In this document: one piece after another, positions 44,502 through 56,100 of the stretch
How the letters are laid out: the number at the start of each line of letters is the position of its first letter
How positions within the stretch are numbered: position 1 is the first letter of the stretch
Origin: Phragmites australis
Taxonomy: Eukaryota > Streptophyta > Magnoliopsida > Poales > Poaceae
Direction of reading: 5' to 3'
DNA: 64,000 nucleotides
NCBI RefSeq assembly: GCF_958298935.1
Contig: NC_084930.1
Coordinates: forward strand, 27,502,001 to 27,566,000
Position numbers and translations under genes: made by a program
The notes under the pieces: generated by a model
Told to the model about the DNA's origin: nothing
What the model saw: the letters and a program-made list of their open reading frames with translations, nothing else
Databases searched by the model: none

Positions 44502-45073
44502 GTTCTCAACAATATGTTCGTAAATTGACTGGGTACCTTTGAGTGTAGGGATTGATCATGAAATGAGACACACGATGTATACAGTTTCGAGCCTCCGATT
44601 GGAGTAAATACCCTACATCATGTAGGGGTGTTGCTGCTGTATGTTGATGATCTCGAGTATAAGCGATGTAGCTAAAACTATTACAAGTAGTAGATCAGAT
44701 CTAATCAAACCTAGGGCTAAAGTTGCCAAGTATTTCCTTTGCTAGGGTCTTGATGCTTGCGTCGAGTTCCGTTCTCTCCTCCCAGCCTTTTCGCCTTATA
44801 TAGGGGTGATGTACTGACTCCTATCCAGCCGTAGTTGAAAGTGAGTTGTCTTCCTTGACGTCCAAGCAGATAGATCTGTTTTGGATACTAGTCGCTCTGA
44901 GTTGGGTAACCAATCTAGACCTTTGTAGTATGTACTTTCTTGATTCCGGGTGTATCAGGTATTACTGATTCAGTTCCGTGATATCTGGAGCTGCCTAATA
45001 TGTGTTGTACATAACCTGCCTATGTGTAGTATACTCCTTATACGCATATACCCTATAGTTAGATATTCGACAG
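44502..45073 (-). repeat. Gypsy-type LTR, minus orientation
   Basis: On the minus strand it begins TGTCGAATATCTAAC. The adjoining plus-strand GTAGCCCCCTAACTCC (45074-45089) is the complement of a purine-rich tract, so this is a 3' LTR. A minus-strand TATA-like CCTATATAAGG lies at about 44788-44798. Little of the interior remains. Confidence 0.55.
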
Positions 45074-45099
45074 TAGCCCCCTAACTCCACCCAAGAAAA

Positions 45100-46112
45100 G
45101 GGGTTTCCATAAGCGCTCACTTGAGTGCCGCAAAGTAATATGAACAAGGGTTCCCGATCTTCCGAAAGGTTCTGGTAACTCTCGATTTGGTGGAAACGAG
45201 ACACAAGTCGATTCGGCTTCCGAACAACACGATCCGAAACCCCGCAATCGCAGCACCACGTCTCCTCTGGTTATCAACCGGCGTTGCACGGTTGACCTCG
45301 CCAAGAAGGCTAAAATCCTTGCCTGCGAATCGAAGAACACAAGCAAGAACAAGGAAGAATGCAACCAAATTGCAGATGAATGATTAATCTCACGAGTTGG
45401 GGTCTCACAAACCGACGAAACGGCGAAACTGTTCTTGACAGAATAATCTAAGCAAAACCTAACCCTAATTAGGGCGGCGGCTACTGTATATAAAGGATTA
45501 GGGTCGGCCAAGGACCCCTAGACGCGTCCCTAATGGACTCCAACACGATACATGGCCCAACGGACCAAAAACGGTGACGCAGCACCAGGACAGATTCTGG
45601 ACACTGACTTGTTTCGACGTTTCCCGTTGACTCAGAAGGAATTTGGACCTCAAACCAACGCCATTGGTTTCCTTATGAAATTATCTTTCCAACCATATGT
45701 GAATCGTCGAAAACGGAGTCCGGATGCGTCCTGGGTATCCGTTTTATTGCTCGCTGGTCTTGGAGGCCGAGGCTAATTCGGACTCGAGTTGGACTGGACC
45801 TCCTGCTGTTGTTGGACGTCCTAGCTGCTCCTCCACGCCTCCAAGCCTTCCTCTATGTGTTTCCTTGTCCTCTCCATGATTCCTAAACAACACATAATCA
45901 TTAGGTAGTAATCTATTCTCAAAATTATATAAAGAGTTGCTTAGGAACGAGCTCACCTCTAAATTTAATTGTCGTGCGCGAGCTCTTGTGATTGGACCTT
46001 GAAAGTTCAATGGAGGATCATTGTATGTATCCGAGGGAGTGATGTCCTCATCACAAAGTTTAAGCTTAGTTGAGTAAAGTGGATCAGGCTTATACTCGAA
46101 AGAATTGAGCAT
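45100..46112 (-). mobile_element. Ty3/gypsy fragment: LTR and pol C-terminus
   Basis: A minus-strand LTR begins TGTTGGAGTCCATTAGGGAC (from 45545 downward) with TATA-like CCTTTATATACAG. To its right a 122-codon minus-strand ORF (46112-45744) contains GPITRARARQLN, the conserved tail of gypsy polyproteins. LTR left limit and element right end are missing, so the rest of pol and gag is lost. Confidence 0.7.
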
Positions 46113-46793
46113 GGACGGATCCTTCCTCGAGTATAGAGTGGAAGCTCAGTCGGGTCGAGCGCCTTGCTGCTAATTGCACTCGAGACTCAAAGAAAAAGAT
46201 TAAATAACTCAACTGATCGACACCCGACTCCGAGTAGAGTTAAAAAAACCATTCAAAATTTAAAACGACAGGTATATGTGTATTTAATGCGGGCAGAAGG
46301 GCGTGTAGAGATTCGCATGTCGTCATATACCTCTTTTCATGCCGCTCGAAGCGTTGTAAAGATGGAAGTGGTTGAAGAGATAGTAAATTTTTGATTATTT
46401 ACCCATATTAACCGAACTTGTAGCAGCCATTCCTCACCATTGTCACCGGTCTTCTTGCGCAAGCCCCTTGGCTTTCTCCGCCCTAGCACGCACCACTGCC
46501 AAAAGAAATTCAGATCCATGGATCCTACTTCTTCTCTGAAGACCTTGGCTCCCTCTTCGCCGGAGAAGCGGTCAGACTAGAAGCCACCAGTGCCTCGCCC
46601 GATCAGTACGACGAAGCGCGGTTCATGATCGAGGCCTGGACACCCTCGTCGGTACAAGAGTCACGGTTTGGTAGATTTTTTGTACTTTGAGATGGAATCG
46701 ACCATTTTACATCTTTATCCAAAACCTTAGTACAAGTGAGTTATATTTATGTTAGATTTGATACTAGGTTGACCCGGTCTACCGCTTCATGTA
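46113..46793. other. Unassigned, likely retrotransposon-derived
   Basis: No gene recognised. Composition and position suggest remains of the gypsy element to the left, but no conserved motif was seen. Confidence 0.35.
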
Positions 46794-49150
46794 ACAGCCC
46801 AGTTCTTAAAACCCGAAAAATTAGAAATTTTCTCAAAGAGAATAAAATAGTTTGCAAAAACTAAATAAAAATCATAAGTGTGTATGTGTACCTTTGCGCA
46901 TCTACACATATATGAGAGTATGTGTGCGATATGTATAAATACATATATACATTTAGGGCTATTTTCATATAAAAGAATATTTATATATATACGCGTATAT
47001 ATTGGTTGATTATTTGTTTGATTGATTGATTATGTGAGCTAATATAAGTATATGTGATATATACACTATACATGTGTATATACATGAGAGAATAGAAAAG
47101 GAAAAAGAAAAGCTTTTAGAGTAAGAGGTCGAAGCCCATCTCTTTCTCTCTTCTCTCCCTACTGTCCGGCCCACCCGATCAAGCCAGCCTGAGCCGGCCT
47201 TCTATTTATCCTCTCCCTGTCATGGCCGGAGCCAGACCATCACGCTATCTCTCTCTGGACCGCGCTCGCACATTGGCCCAGTGCTGCCGCACCCTTGCTG
47301 CTGCTCTCCCCGAGCCGCTGACGTGCGGGCCCCGCTGGTCGGATCCGTCCCTAACCTGGAGACCTCTGCACTATCAGAGTCTGAATCGAGCCGAGCGCTG
47401 CCGCGGGAATCCCACGCCTAAGCCGAACGAGAGACATTCTAGAAGGTAGCCGAATCTAATTCCCATGAGCCCGTGAACCTTTGCTGACCCTATCTCTATC
47501 CAATCCGAGTTTAAACATGGAGTTTGAGCTCGGGATTTAGCCGCCGCCACCTTGAAACCCTAGCCGTGTCGACCATGGACTCCACCGCATCCCAGGTATA
47601 AATAGGTAGCCCTATGCCCTCCCCAGAACACCACAAACCATTTCCTAACTCGCTGACACGAGGGCAACTCCGTAGCACCCTAGCCGACGTTGAGCCGCCA
47701 TTGCTCCTTGGCCAAGCTCACCGACCCGCCGTTCCCTTAACGCATCGCCATCGCCGAAGCATCCTAGAGCGCCGCCAAGACCCCGTGAAGCTTCCTCCAC
47801 CCTCGCGTTATCCTCTTGGTCACTGGAGCGCCATCGCCAACAAAGACTCGAAGGTTGCCACTGTTGTACGCCGTCGCCAGGCTGCCTCACCACCTCTCTG
47901 ACGCCGTAGTTGCCAGAGGTGAGATCACCATCTACTCTTGATGCTAATCCGCTGCTTGCCGATGAGAACCAATGCTGGCGATGAGGTATTCGTCGAGCTC
48001 CGACGAGTCCACCACCGTCACCACCCCGGCTCCGCCCTGGGCACAACCCCGCTAGCCACTAAAGTTTCCCCATCCGTCCGATCTGTAGCCGACGACCTAG
48101 ATTAAAACCCATCATACACTTTCATCTACCAATAAGAGATTGACACGTGGCATACATAATCCTAGTTAGCACCTAAGCCATGTCATCACGCCACCTCACT
48201 CTGCCACATCAGCAAATCTGCTGATGTGTCATGCCACCTCAGCAAGAATGCCTAGTCAGCAAGCCCAGTCAATGTTGTTTATCTTTTTAATTGTTTTCTT
48301 ACTGTGATGACATCATAATTGATGTTTATTGCGCAATAAATAGTTTTTCCAGTGTTAAAATAATAATAAATTAGGAAATTAATTTCTAATAATGTTTAAT
48401 ATGTTTAATTAATTGTGTTTAATAGTTTTATAATTCTACATATAATGTTTCCTTAGTTGAATAATTCAAACATATATTGTCCTTAATAAAAATAATTCTA
48501 AAATTAGGATAACCTTGTGTAAAATAGTTTTCATGATGTTTATAGTGTTTTATAATTCAAATAAATATTTGTTTTTGCTTAATGTTTTCTTTCTATGGTT
48601 TAAATAATGTATTCTAGAATAAAAATAATTTCATAAATAGGATAAAATCTGAAATAGTTTTAGTGAAGTTTAATAATGTTTTCATAAAGTTATTTATTTA
48701 TGTTTAATGCTTTTGTATAACTTAATAATTAAAGTAAATGCGAATGAATTTTAGATAAACCCTAGAAACTCCTAAAAAATTATAGATGGGTTTGGAAAAT
48801 ACTAGAAAATTTCTAACAACATAATTTCATCTGTAGTTAATCTTTTTAGTCGTGTTTTGATCTTTAGAAAATCATAACTTGTCCGGAACTCCATTTTGAC
48901 CCATTCTTTCGCCGGATTATCCGAAAAAGCATGATCTTGTCTGTGATGATGTTTATTGTGTGATAATTGGTTCTTTTTGGATCTTGGTGTTTATGTGTTG
49001 TCTTTTCGCTTATTTTCGCGAGTAGACGCCAATATTCTAAAGGAGCTATAAGGACTTCAAGACCAATACTTCGCTGAAGACCCAACTGAGTCAAGTGAAG
49101 GCAAGTTGTGTTCTTGAACATATTTATCCGAGTTTTACAAATGTTTGTTT
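46794..49150 (+). repeat. Probable long LTR of a gypsy element
   Basis: It begins TGTAACAGCCCAGTTCTT, like the TGTAACACCC start of several grass gypsy LTRs, and has a TATA-like GGTATAAATAGG (about 47596-47607) followed by GC-rich leader-like DNA and a long AT-rich tail. The right end is not defined. ORFs within it (for example 47645-48046 on the minus strand) show no domain. Confidence 0.45.
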
Positions 49151-49392
49151 TACAAACATGCATACTAATAATATGTTAGGAATCCCAAGTATTAGGTTTT
49201 ACCCTAGTTTTCCCTTATCATCCTTGTCGCCATAGTATGGTTTTGGGTTGTGGAAGGGTAGATGATGCTTAGCCTTGCTTTGGGATGGTAATCATGATAA
49301 TTGTTCCACGAACTTGAAAATGATCCTATGCAACAATGATAAAATATGATGGAATAAATTTTATAGCAACATGGTATAGCTCTCGAGGGTAA

Positions 49393-50262
49393 TCCCTGAC
49401 AGTGATTCTGGTGTATATTAGACAGTGGGTGCGTGATCTTTGCTCGGGATGCGTATGTTGGATCTGACTGTGTATGTGCAACTCAAGACACCGGGGTTTA
49501 TCTAGGTTTAGGCCCCCTCCGGGTAATAGTCCTACATCCTGTGTATTCTTTTTCTTGTGGTCTAAGCCAGTTACAGATGATGTTGTTGCGCAGCCTTCTA
49601 CTTGTTGGGCTCGAAACACCCCTCGTCTACAAGCCTGGTACTCCTCCCTTTATATATCAGAGGGAGAGAGGACTTACACGTGAGTCAAGACATAGACTCA
49701 GGCCTAGCTAGAGCTTCTCATCTAGGCCCATCATTACTAAGAGCAGACGTATCACATTTGCTCTACGGCACCACAGAGCCTATCCCATCGCTCCACCGCC
49801 TGCGTCATCCTAGTTGCTCGGACTGTCCTGTCCCGTCCCGACGCGCCGCCTGCGCACCTGCAAAAGAACTCCTGTCACGCCTGTCAGACCGTCCCGTAGT
49901 GATTAATTCTACGGGACGGGTCACGATCGCTCTATGCCAACCATGCCATGGACGACCGAAAAAGGGGACCTGGGGAAGGGAACTACTCAAGTGAAAAATC
50001 ATTTATTATGATTAGACTGTTTGGACACATACCTGCCCCAAGACCAGAGGAGACTGGTCGCGGGGTTTGCTCCTGTGACCTGGAGACTGGTCGTAGAGCT
50101 CGATCGGAGAGTTTGGTTGCGTGGTCGCTGGCTGGTGGCGCGGTTGCTGATTGGTCGTGCGGGATGACCACGGTTCTGGACAAAACATGGCATGCGGCAC
50201 CTGCTGATATATTACGGCGCGGGTCCGCTTGCGAGGGGACCCCACTATTAATTACACTAACA
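49393..50262 (-). repeat. 3' LTR of the large Tat-type gypsy element
   Basis: On the minus strand it starts TGTTAGTGTAATTAATAG, immediately preceded by the purine tract AAGGAGCTTGGGGGCTAC (complement of 50263-50280), which marks a 3' LTR of a minus-strand element. A minus-strand TATA-like TGATATATAAAGG lies near 49650-49662. The left limit is approximate. The matching 5' LTR should lie beyond base 64000. Confidence 0.6.
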
Positions 50263-50549
50263 GTAGCCCCCAAGCTCCTTCGCGGATGCAGTGGACTGAG
50301 CAGTTTGTCAAATGGTTACGGCTGGACCCAGTCGAACCACTTAGACCCAATGTGAACATGAGTTCACCTGGGGAGTGGTCAGCGAGACGGTCCACTTTTG
50401 TGGTTAGCCCAGAAAACCGTATCCCGAGGGGAGGTTAATCGTCCATAGAAAAAGGATAGTGGGAGAGAGAAATTATAATAGGTGCTGGATTACGAGGGAA
50501 TTTTGGTTCCCCAGATGGATCCTCGGGAGCCGGGGCGGGAACCGAGTCG

Positions 50550-50565
50550 GTCCTATAAATGGGAG
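50550..50565 (+). promoter_or_regulatory. TATA box on the antisense strand of the gypsy element
   Basis: CCTATAAATGGGAGG lies on the plus strand about 110 bp upstream of the ATG of the antisense ORF (50669) and some 290 bp beyond the LTR boundary. This placement suits a dedicated promoter. Activity is not shown by sequence. Confidence 0.55.
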
Positions 50566-50668
50566 GACGGAAGGCCCTAGAAATCTCTCCGCCACCTGAG
50601 CTCTTGTGCTAGAGACCTTGGCCTCCAGCCCCCATCAGAGTCTTTCAAACAACCACCACTGCGTCCTC

Positions 50669-53080
50669 ATGGCACCGTGCACCGAAAAGGAGGCCGATTT
50701 TCCCAAGTTCAAATGCACCGCTGCGAAGGTGAAGCAAATGTACGAGAATCGTCTGCTTCCGCGCCGTTTGTTCTTTGGGTACCGCCCTGGGGGAGATGTT
50801 CTTGCTCTCCGCCAGGGGGAGATCATAATTTTTGCTTCATTTTTCTTGGCCGGTCTCGTCCCCTCTTTCTCCGAGTTCTTCTGCACTGTCATCTCCTTCT
50901 ACGACATCTGCCATCTTCATCTAAACCCTGACTCCATCATCATGTTGAGCATCTTTTCTCATATGTGCGAGAACTTCATAGGTGTCGAGCCATGTCTCGA
51001 TCTCTTCATATTTTTCTATGTGGCCCGGTTCTAGCCAGGGCCGGCCACCGGGAGCTACGGTTTCCATCTCCGAGACGGTGTCGCTAGCTCCTACTTGGAG
51101 ATGAACCTAAAATCGTCGTGGTCGGGCTGGAGGGAGGAGTGGTTCTACCTTATGACCGACGACTCCCTCGACAACCTTCGCGTGCCCAAAGCGTCAGCAC
51201 GTCTTGCAGAGAGTTGGGCTAGCTCTCTCACACCGACCGCTGAGCTACTATCCCTCGCCGATCGGGTTAGGGGGCTAGCAAAAGCTGGTCTGTTGGGGTC
51301 AGATGTCATGCGCGATTTCATCAAGCGCCAGCTCTGCCCCTTACAGCGAAGGGCGCACCCGGCCTACTTGTATACCAGGAGCAACGATGAAATCGGGGAG
51401 AGTTCCGCCGATAATGTTACAATCGTCTCCTTGCCTTGGGAGGTTCGATTGGGTGGTGTTTTCCCATTATTGTTTTCAGATCTTTCCAACGAGGTCATCG
51501 ATCTGCGAGTCAGATCGTTGATGGCAGCCGCCGCCAGGAAAGGAGGCCCTCAGTGCATCCCTCTATGCAAGCTCCCTCTGGTGGATAGGGCGCGGTTTAG
51601 GCTGGTATGTTTGATATTTTCCCTGAATTCACTATTCCAAATTTTTCTTCTTGGCCTGATTTTTATTTTTTGCGCTATCTTCAGCATCTTTCCGAGGTCG
51701 CTTCCCTGATGTCAATAATCAACGAGGTCCTTCGAGAGATCGACCGGAAAGCGTCTACCCCCGCCCCGGATGTCCCTCGTCCAGGTTGCACTTTGCACCC
51801 CAACTTGGCCGGGGGGCAGCCAACCTCTCTAGGGTTTGGTGGTGGTCGAGGGTGGTGGCCCTGTGAGTGGTGCTAGTCAGCAGGAGGCCGACCAGGCACC
51901 TCTCTACCGGTCCAAGACCGACCCGACATCCTGCGGCTCGACCGGGACCGACCCGGTGCCCTGCGGATAGTCCGGGTCTGACCCGGTGCCACGCGATAGG
52001 TCCAGAACCGACCCGGCGCACAGCGACCAGACCGGGACCGATCCGGTGCCCTGCGACCAGATCCGTCCTGGCCAAGCGTGGTCTGACCCTGGCGCTGGGG
52101 ACCTAGCGTCTGCTCGGCACGGGAAGAGGGCGACGGAAGGATCGTTTGATGCGGGGGCATCGAAACATCCCTGCGAGACCCCGAGCACCGGCAGCCCACT
52201 CGCGGGGTTGTCCTCTCCGACCGACCGATCTGGTAGGTTTCTGAGGTCCAAGCTGGTGCTTCGTTCTCTGTCGCAGAGGTAAGCCTTTCTAGGCAGTTGT
52301 GGATACTTTGAACAGCTCTTTTCTTCTTGATTCGGCAACTTTGCTGGTTTGTCGTAGGCCCTCAGCGACCACTGTGACCAACCCCCCCCCCCCCCGACGG
52401 TGGCCCGGCCTGATGCCCCGACGCCCCTGCCAGCGTTGGCTTTGCCCCTCGACGTATCGACGGCGGCTCTAGGTCCCACGAGCTTGGTCAAGGAGTCTGT
52501 TTCGACTCCTAACTTGCTCTCGTGGGTCGAGCATTTCCCGGTCGCCATCCACAAGCTAGTCAAAGAGAAGGAGACGACGACCAGTAGATGCGCTGAGCTA
52601 GAGAAGCAGCTGACCAAGATGTGGAGGAGGTGCGGTGAGCTCTCTCAAGAGAAAGCCGCGCTGGTCGCCGGGTGCTCCCAGCTCAAGGAATAAGAGCGCA
52701 CTACCCTCAACATCCTCCGGGAATCCTTCGGAGCGCTAGCGGATCCACTGGGTAGCCTCGGGCCGGGGGTGATCGAGCCGAAGGATGGCCGCATCGCCCA
52801 AGCCTGGGCCTATGCCCTCCGGGTCCTTGCAGAGCACTTCTCTGAGCTCCCTGCCACCCTGGCATTGAGGGGGTGGAGGACCTTTCGCAGGCGGTGAGGT
52901 CAACCGCAGTGTACATCTTCTGGTGCTACCGCAACCGTGACCCTAACTTCAACTTGGACTTGGTCCGAGAAGGGGCTGCGGTTGCCGGTCCAGAAGCAGA
53001 GGAGAGACTTCAGCGGGAGTGCTAGGGGGCGGTGGACTACGTGATGTCCATCTTCTGGGTGGAGGCCGCCGAGGGGTAAA
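50669..53080 (+). pseudogene. Antisense ORF 1 of gypsy element (gypsy-type transposon domain)
   Basis: The frame from MAPCTEKEADFPKF includes FFLAGLVPSFSEFFCTVI and LHLNPDSIIMLSIFSHMCEN, then FIGVEPCLDLF, resembling the putative gypsy-type transposon (Transposase_28-like) domain. After a TAG stop at 51032-51034 the same frame continues to 51604. Introns 51605-51684 and 52279-52357 (about 80 nt, GT-AG) lead to a low-complexity repeat segment (51900-52080) and a coiled coil (HKLVKEKETTTSRCAELEKQ, about 52550-52690). Another stop lies at 52690. The end EAAEG-stop at about 53078-53080 is followed by AT-rich, terminator-like DNA. No enzymatic role is known for these proteins. Confidence 0.65.
51860..52090. 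repeat. Short degenerate tandem repeat inside antisense ORF 1
   Basis: About six to seven units of roughly 30-33 bp built on GACCGGGACCGACCCGGTGCCCTGCG lie in tandem. Because the unit is near a multiple of three, ORFs are open on both strands here. It encodes Asp/Pro/Arg-rich sequence on the plus strand. Confidence 0.75.
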
Positions 53081-53114
53081 AAACTCGATTGTAACCTTTG
53101 TTATGTAACATTTT

Positions 53115-56100
53115 TTGAATGAAGCCCTCACGCCTTGGTTTCCTAACAAGATTGTGTCCGAGCCTTCCGCCCGAACCGATCCGCGATTGGCCCCCCAGCC
53201 CTCATTGAATCCTCGATCATATCCGTCGACCACTCTTCCGACCGACAATCCTTGGAGGTGGCGGCCAGACATGTGCAGGACATGTGGACGAGCGGGTGAA
53301 TACTTCGAGCGACCTTTTAAGGTGCGTTTCACCGACCACTCAAACCGCGTGATGGTCCTAGGTTACACCAGTAGGGTTCATCCGGCTGATGCCGGTGTGG
53401 CTTACCCTCTGTTTGTTTTACTAGCCTACCGGGAGGAGTTACTCGTGGCGAAGAGGGATCTGGAAAGGGAGACCAGGGAAAGCGCCCAGCTGAGGGAGGA
53501 GTTCTACGAGCGCCTTCACCGCTGTCGGGAAGATTTCTATGCGGTGCGAATGGAACTCGAGTGACTAACCAAGAAGAGCGACGAGCAGCGAGTGCTGTTC
53601 TACAACCAACTGAGCCGAGCCTTCACCCCTTTTGACTCGTTGCTTCGGTCCGCCGACGTCCAGGTCCGTCCGACCCCTGGGAACACCATGTCCGGTCATG
53701 TCGAGTGGTTTCTGGTGGCATCCGAGGAGGTAGGTGGCCTTGAGCAGAGGATTCGTGAGACCGTCGGTGTCGGAGGATGAACTCCACAAGCGGGGATCCA
53801 GAGGGACCCCCTTTGAGATTCGGCCGGGGGGATGATTCTGAATCTACCTCGTACGTGAATTAAATGAGAGTAAATGGGGTGCAAGTGGGATAGATGATCA
53901 GATGCTAGTGGAAATAAATACTCAGGGGATTTTAGACAGGTTCGGGCCGCACGGAGCGTAATATCCTACTCCTGTGTGTATGCTATAAATGCTCTGGAAA
54001 TACCTCTCTTAGGATCTCTTGCGTTACAAAGATTTCAATCTAAGTCTAGAGCTTCGTGTGTCTTGTTCTTCGTTAGCTTGTCTCGGTATTCTTCAACTCG
54101 TGAGAGTTGGTTGACTTCCAGAACGTGTCCGACTTGCCAAGCTTGTCCGTCCCCTTCTTCTCCGGGGCACCCTCCCCTTCTTATATCCCGTCGGGGCGGC
54201 CTGGTGTGCCCAGAAAGGATGGTGCGAGTCTCAAGGCACCATAAATGGAAAACAACCATCATGGGCTGCAGCTTGATGTTACGGGGGGGGGGGGGGGGGG
54301 GGTTGAAAATGTGCCCCCGTCCAGTCCTGTCGTCATCATCCCGCTTTTCTACGGGTGCAGCAGGGAGGGCCCACCAGGCAGCCGCTGAGCAACCCCCCGT
54401 GCCCGCCTGGTTAGAGCGAGCCTGACATAGCAGAGCGGCAGGCGATATGCCTCGAGCCCTGCGACAATATCCTGAGGCACGTCGGATGACACGCGATGGG
54501 ACCCGCCGCATTAAATATCCCCACGCCTCCCTGCCAGACAGTGGCAGGGACTAACAGCAGGCGTGGGGGGAGTGGCTGAAAGTGACAGGCCACGCTCCTT
54601 CTTAAATGCAGCATCGGGCCTCTCACCAATTGATACCTCACCGCTGGGCTCTTGTGGGGACCACCGGCGAGGGACTTCACAGGTCCTCGGGGAACAGTGG
54701 GTGCTCGGGGATCACTGTTCATGGCCCCGAGCGCTCTCTCCTGAAAATTGGTCTTCTCGGGTCCTCAGGGACCACTGTTCATGGCCCCGAGCGTTCTCTC
54801 CCGGAACTTGGTCTTCCCGGACCTCGGGGAAAAGTCCCCGAGGGATGGCGCCAAGTGGCACTCTGTTGTCCTGGTCTCGGGACTCAGGGACCCCTGGTTC
54901 CCATGTCACCGACAGTCGGAGACCATCTTTTCGAGGTCGAAGTCTCTAGCGCCTGCCTGGCCCTCGCCTGTGTCAGCGACCACTTCCCCGACCTGGACCT
55001 CTTGCCGACAGTCGGCCCCGGTTTTGAAGGTACTCGGATCCTTGGCGCCGGGAGCATGGATGCTTCTGCTGCCTCCCGGAGCCTTCGGATCCTGATCAGA
55101 TGTCCTGAGTTTGGGACGGAGGGTGGCCGAGGCGGCCAATCTTCGGGAGCGGAGTCCGGGACGGAGGCCAGATCTAGGGCGCGGCAGCCCGAGGGACAGG
55201 GCCTGGCTGGCGGCGCAAAGGCTGGTGGCTGGGCTGACCAGCCGCCGGAGAAAGGCTCCGGGGCGGCCGTTGGAGCCGGCCCACAACGGCCCCGACGGCC
55301 AGGGCCCTTCCCCGAAGAGGAGTAAGGCGGAGCCCGGACCGAAGCCGCAGAGCCCTGACTTTCGGATTCCGGAGTCCCTGTGGCGGTACCGCGGGCCGAA
55401 AAATACGTAAGCTCCCTTTCTGTCTCGAGCATATCTGTCCGGATTTTGGCTTGCTACTAACCTTTTTTGTTTTCAGGCCGCCCAAGGACCCTGCAGGAGG
55501 CCAAAGGCAACCGGAGGAGCCGAGGCTAGCCCCTGCTCCGGGGTCGAGCGCGCCTGTTCCAGAGCCTAGTGCACTAGCGGACCCGGAGCCGAGGGCACCG
55601 GCCAGCCCTGAGCCGAGGGCCCCGGCCGGTCCCGAGCAACAAATTCTGACCGAACCTGCCCCTAGATCTCCGAGGAAGGAGTGAGCGGCCACAGGGGAGG
55701 TGGTCGCGATGAGAGCGGCGCTGACGCGGCAGCCATTGGGGACTCCGGGCGCCTCTGCAGAGAGGGCTCGCAGGGGACCCAGCCCCCGGCCACCTTCTGG
55801 CTAGGCCCCGGAGCCCCTCCTGGAGGTGTTGCGAAGTGCCCGGGAGGTCATCGGGCGGCTTGAAGTGGCCATGGCAGCAGAGCGGGCAGAGCTCGGGTAG
55901 GAGCACGTTGCCCTGGTTGATGAGAGGGGCCGGCTGGAGGTGGCCTGGAAACTTTTGGAGACCCGCATCGCCTCGGCTCGCGTGTCTGATGAGAAGTCCA
56001 TACGCGAGGTGGCTGAGTTGAGGGAGGCGCTGGAGGAGACACGTGACGAGGCCGTCGCTGCGCAGGAGAAGGCCAACCGCATGGAGCGGCTCTCGACCGA

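Noticed and set aside
47222..48046. Short ORFs in the GC-rich part of the TGTAACAG LTR
   Set aside because: They lie in LTR leader-like sequence after a TATA box, and the translations carry no domain.
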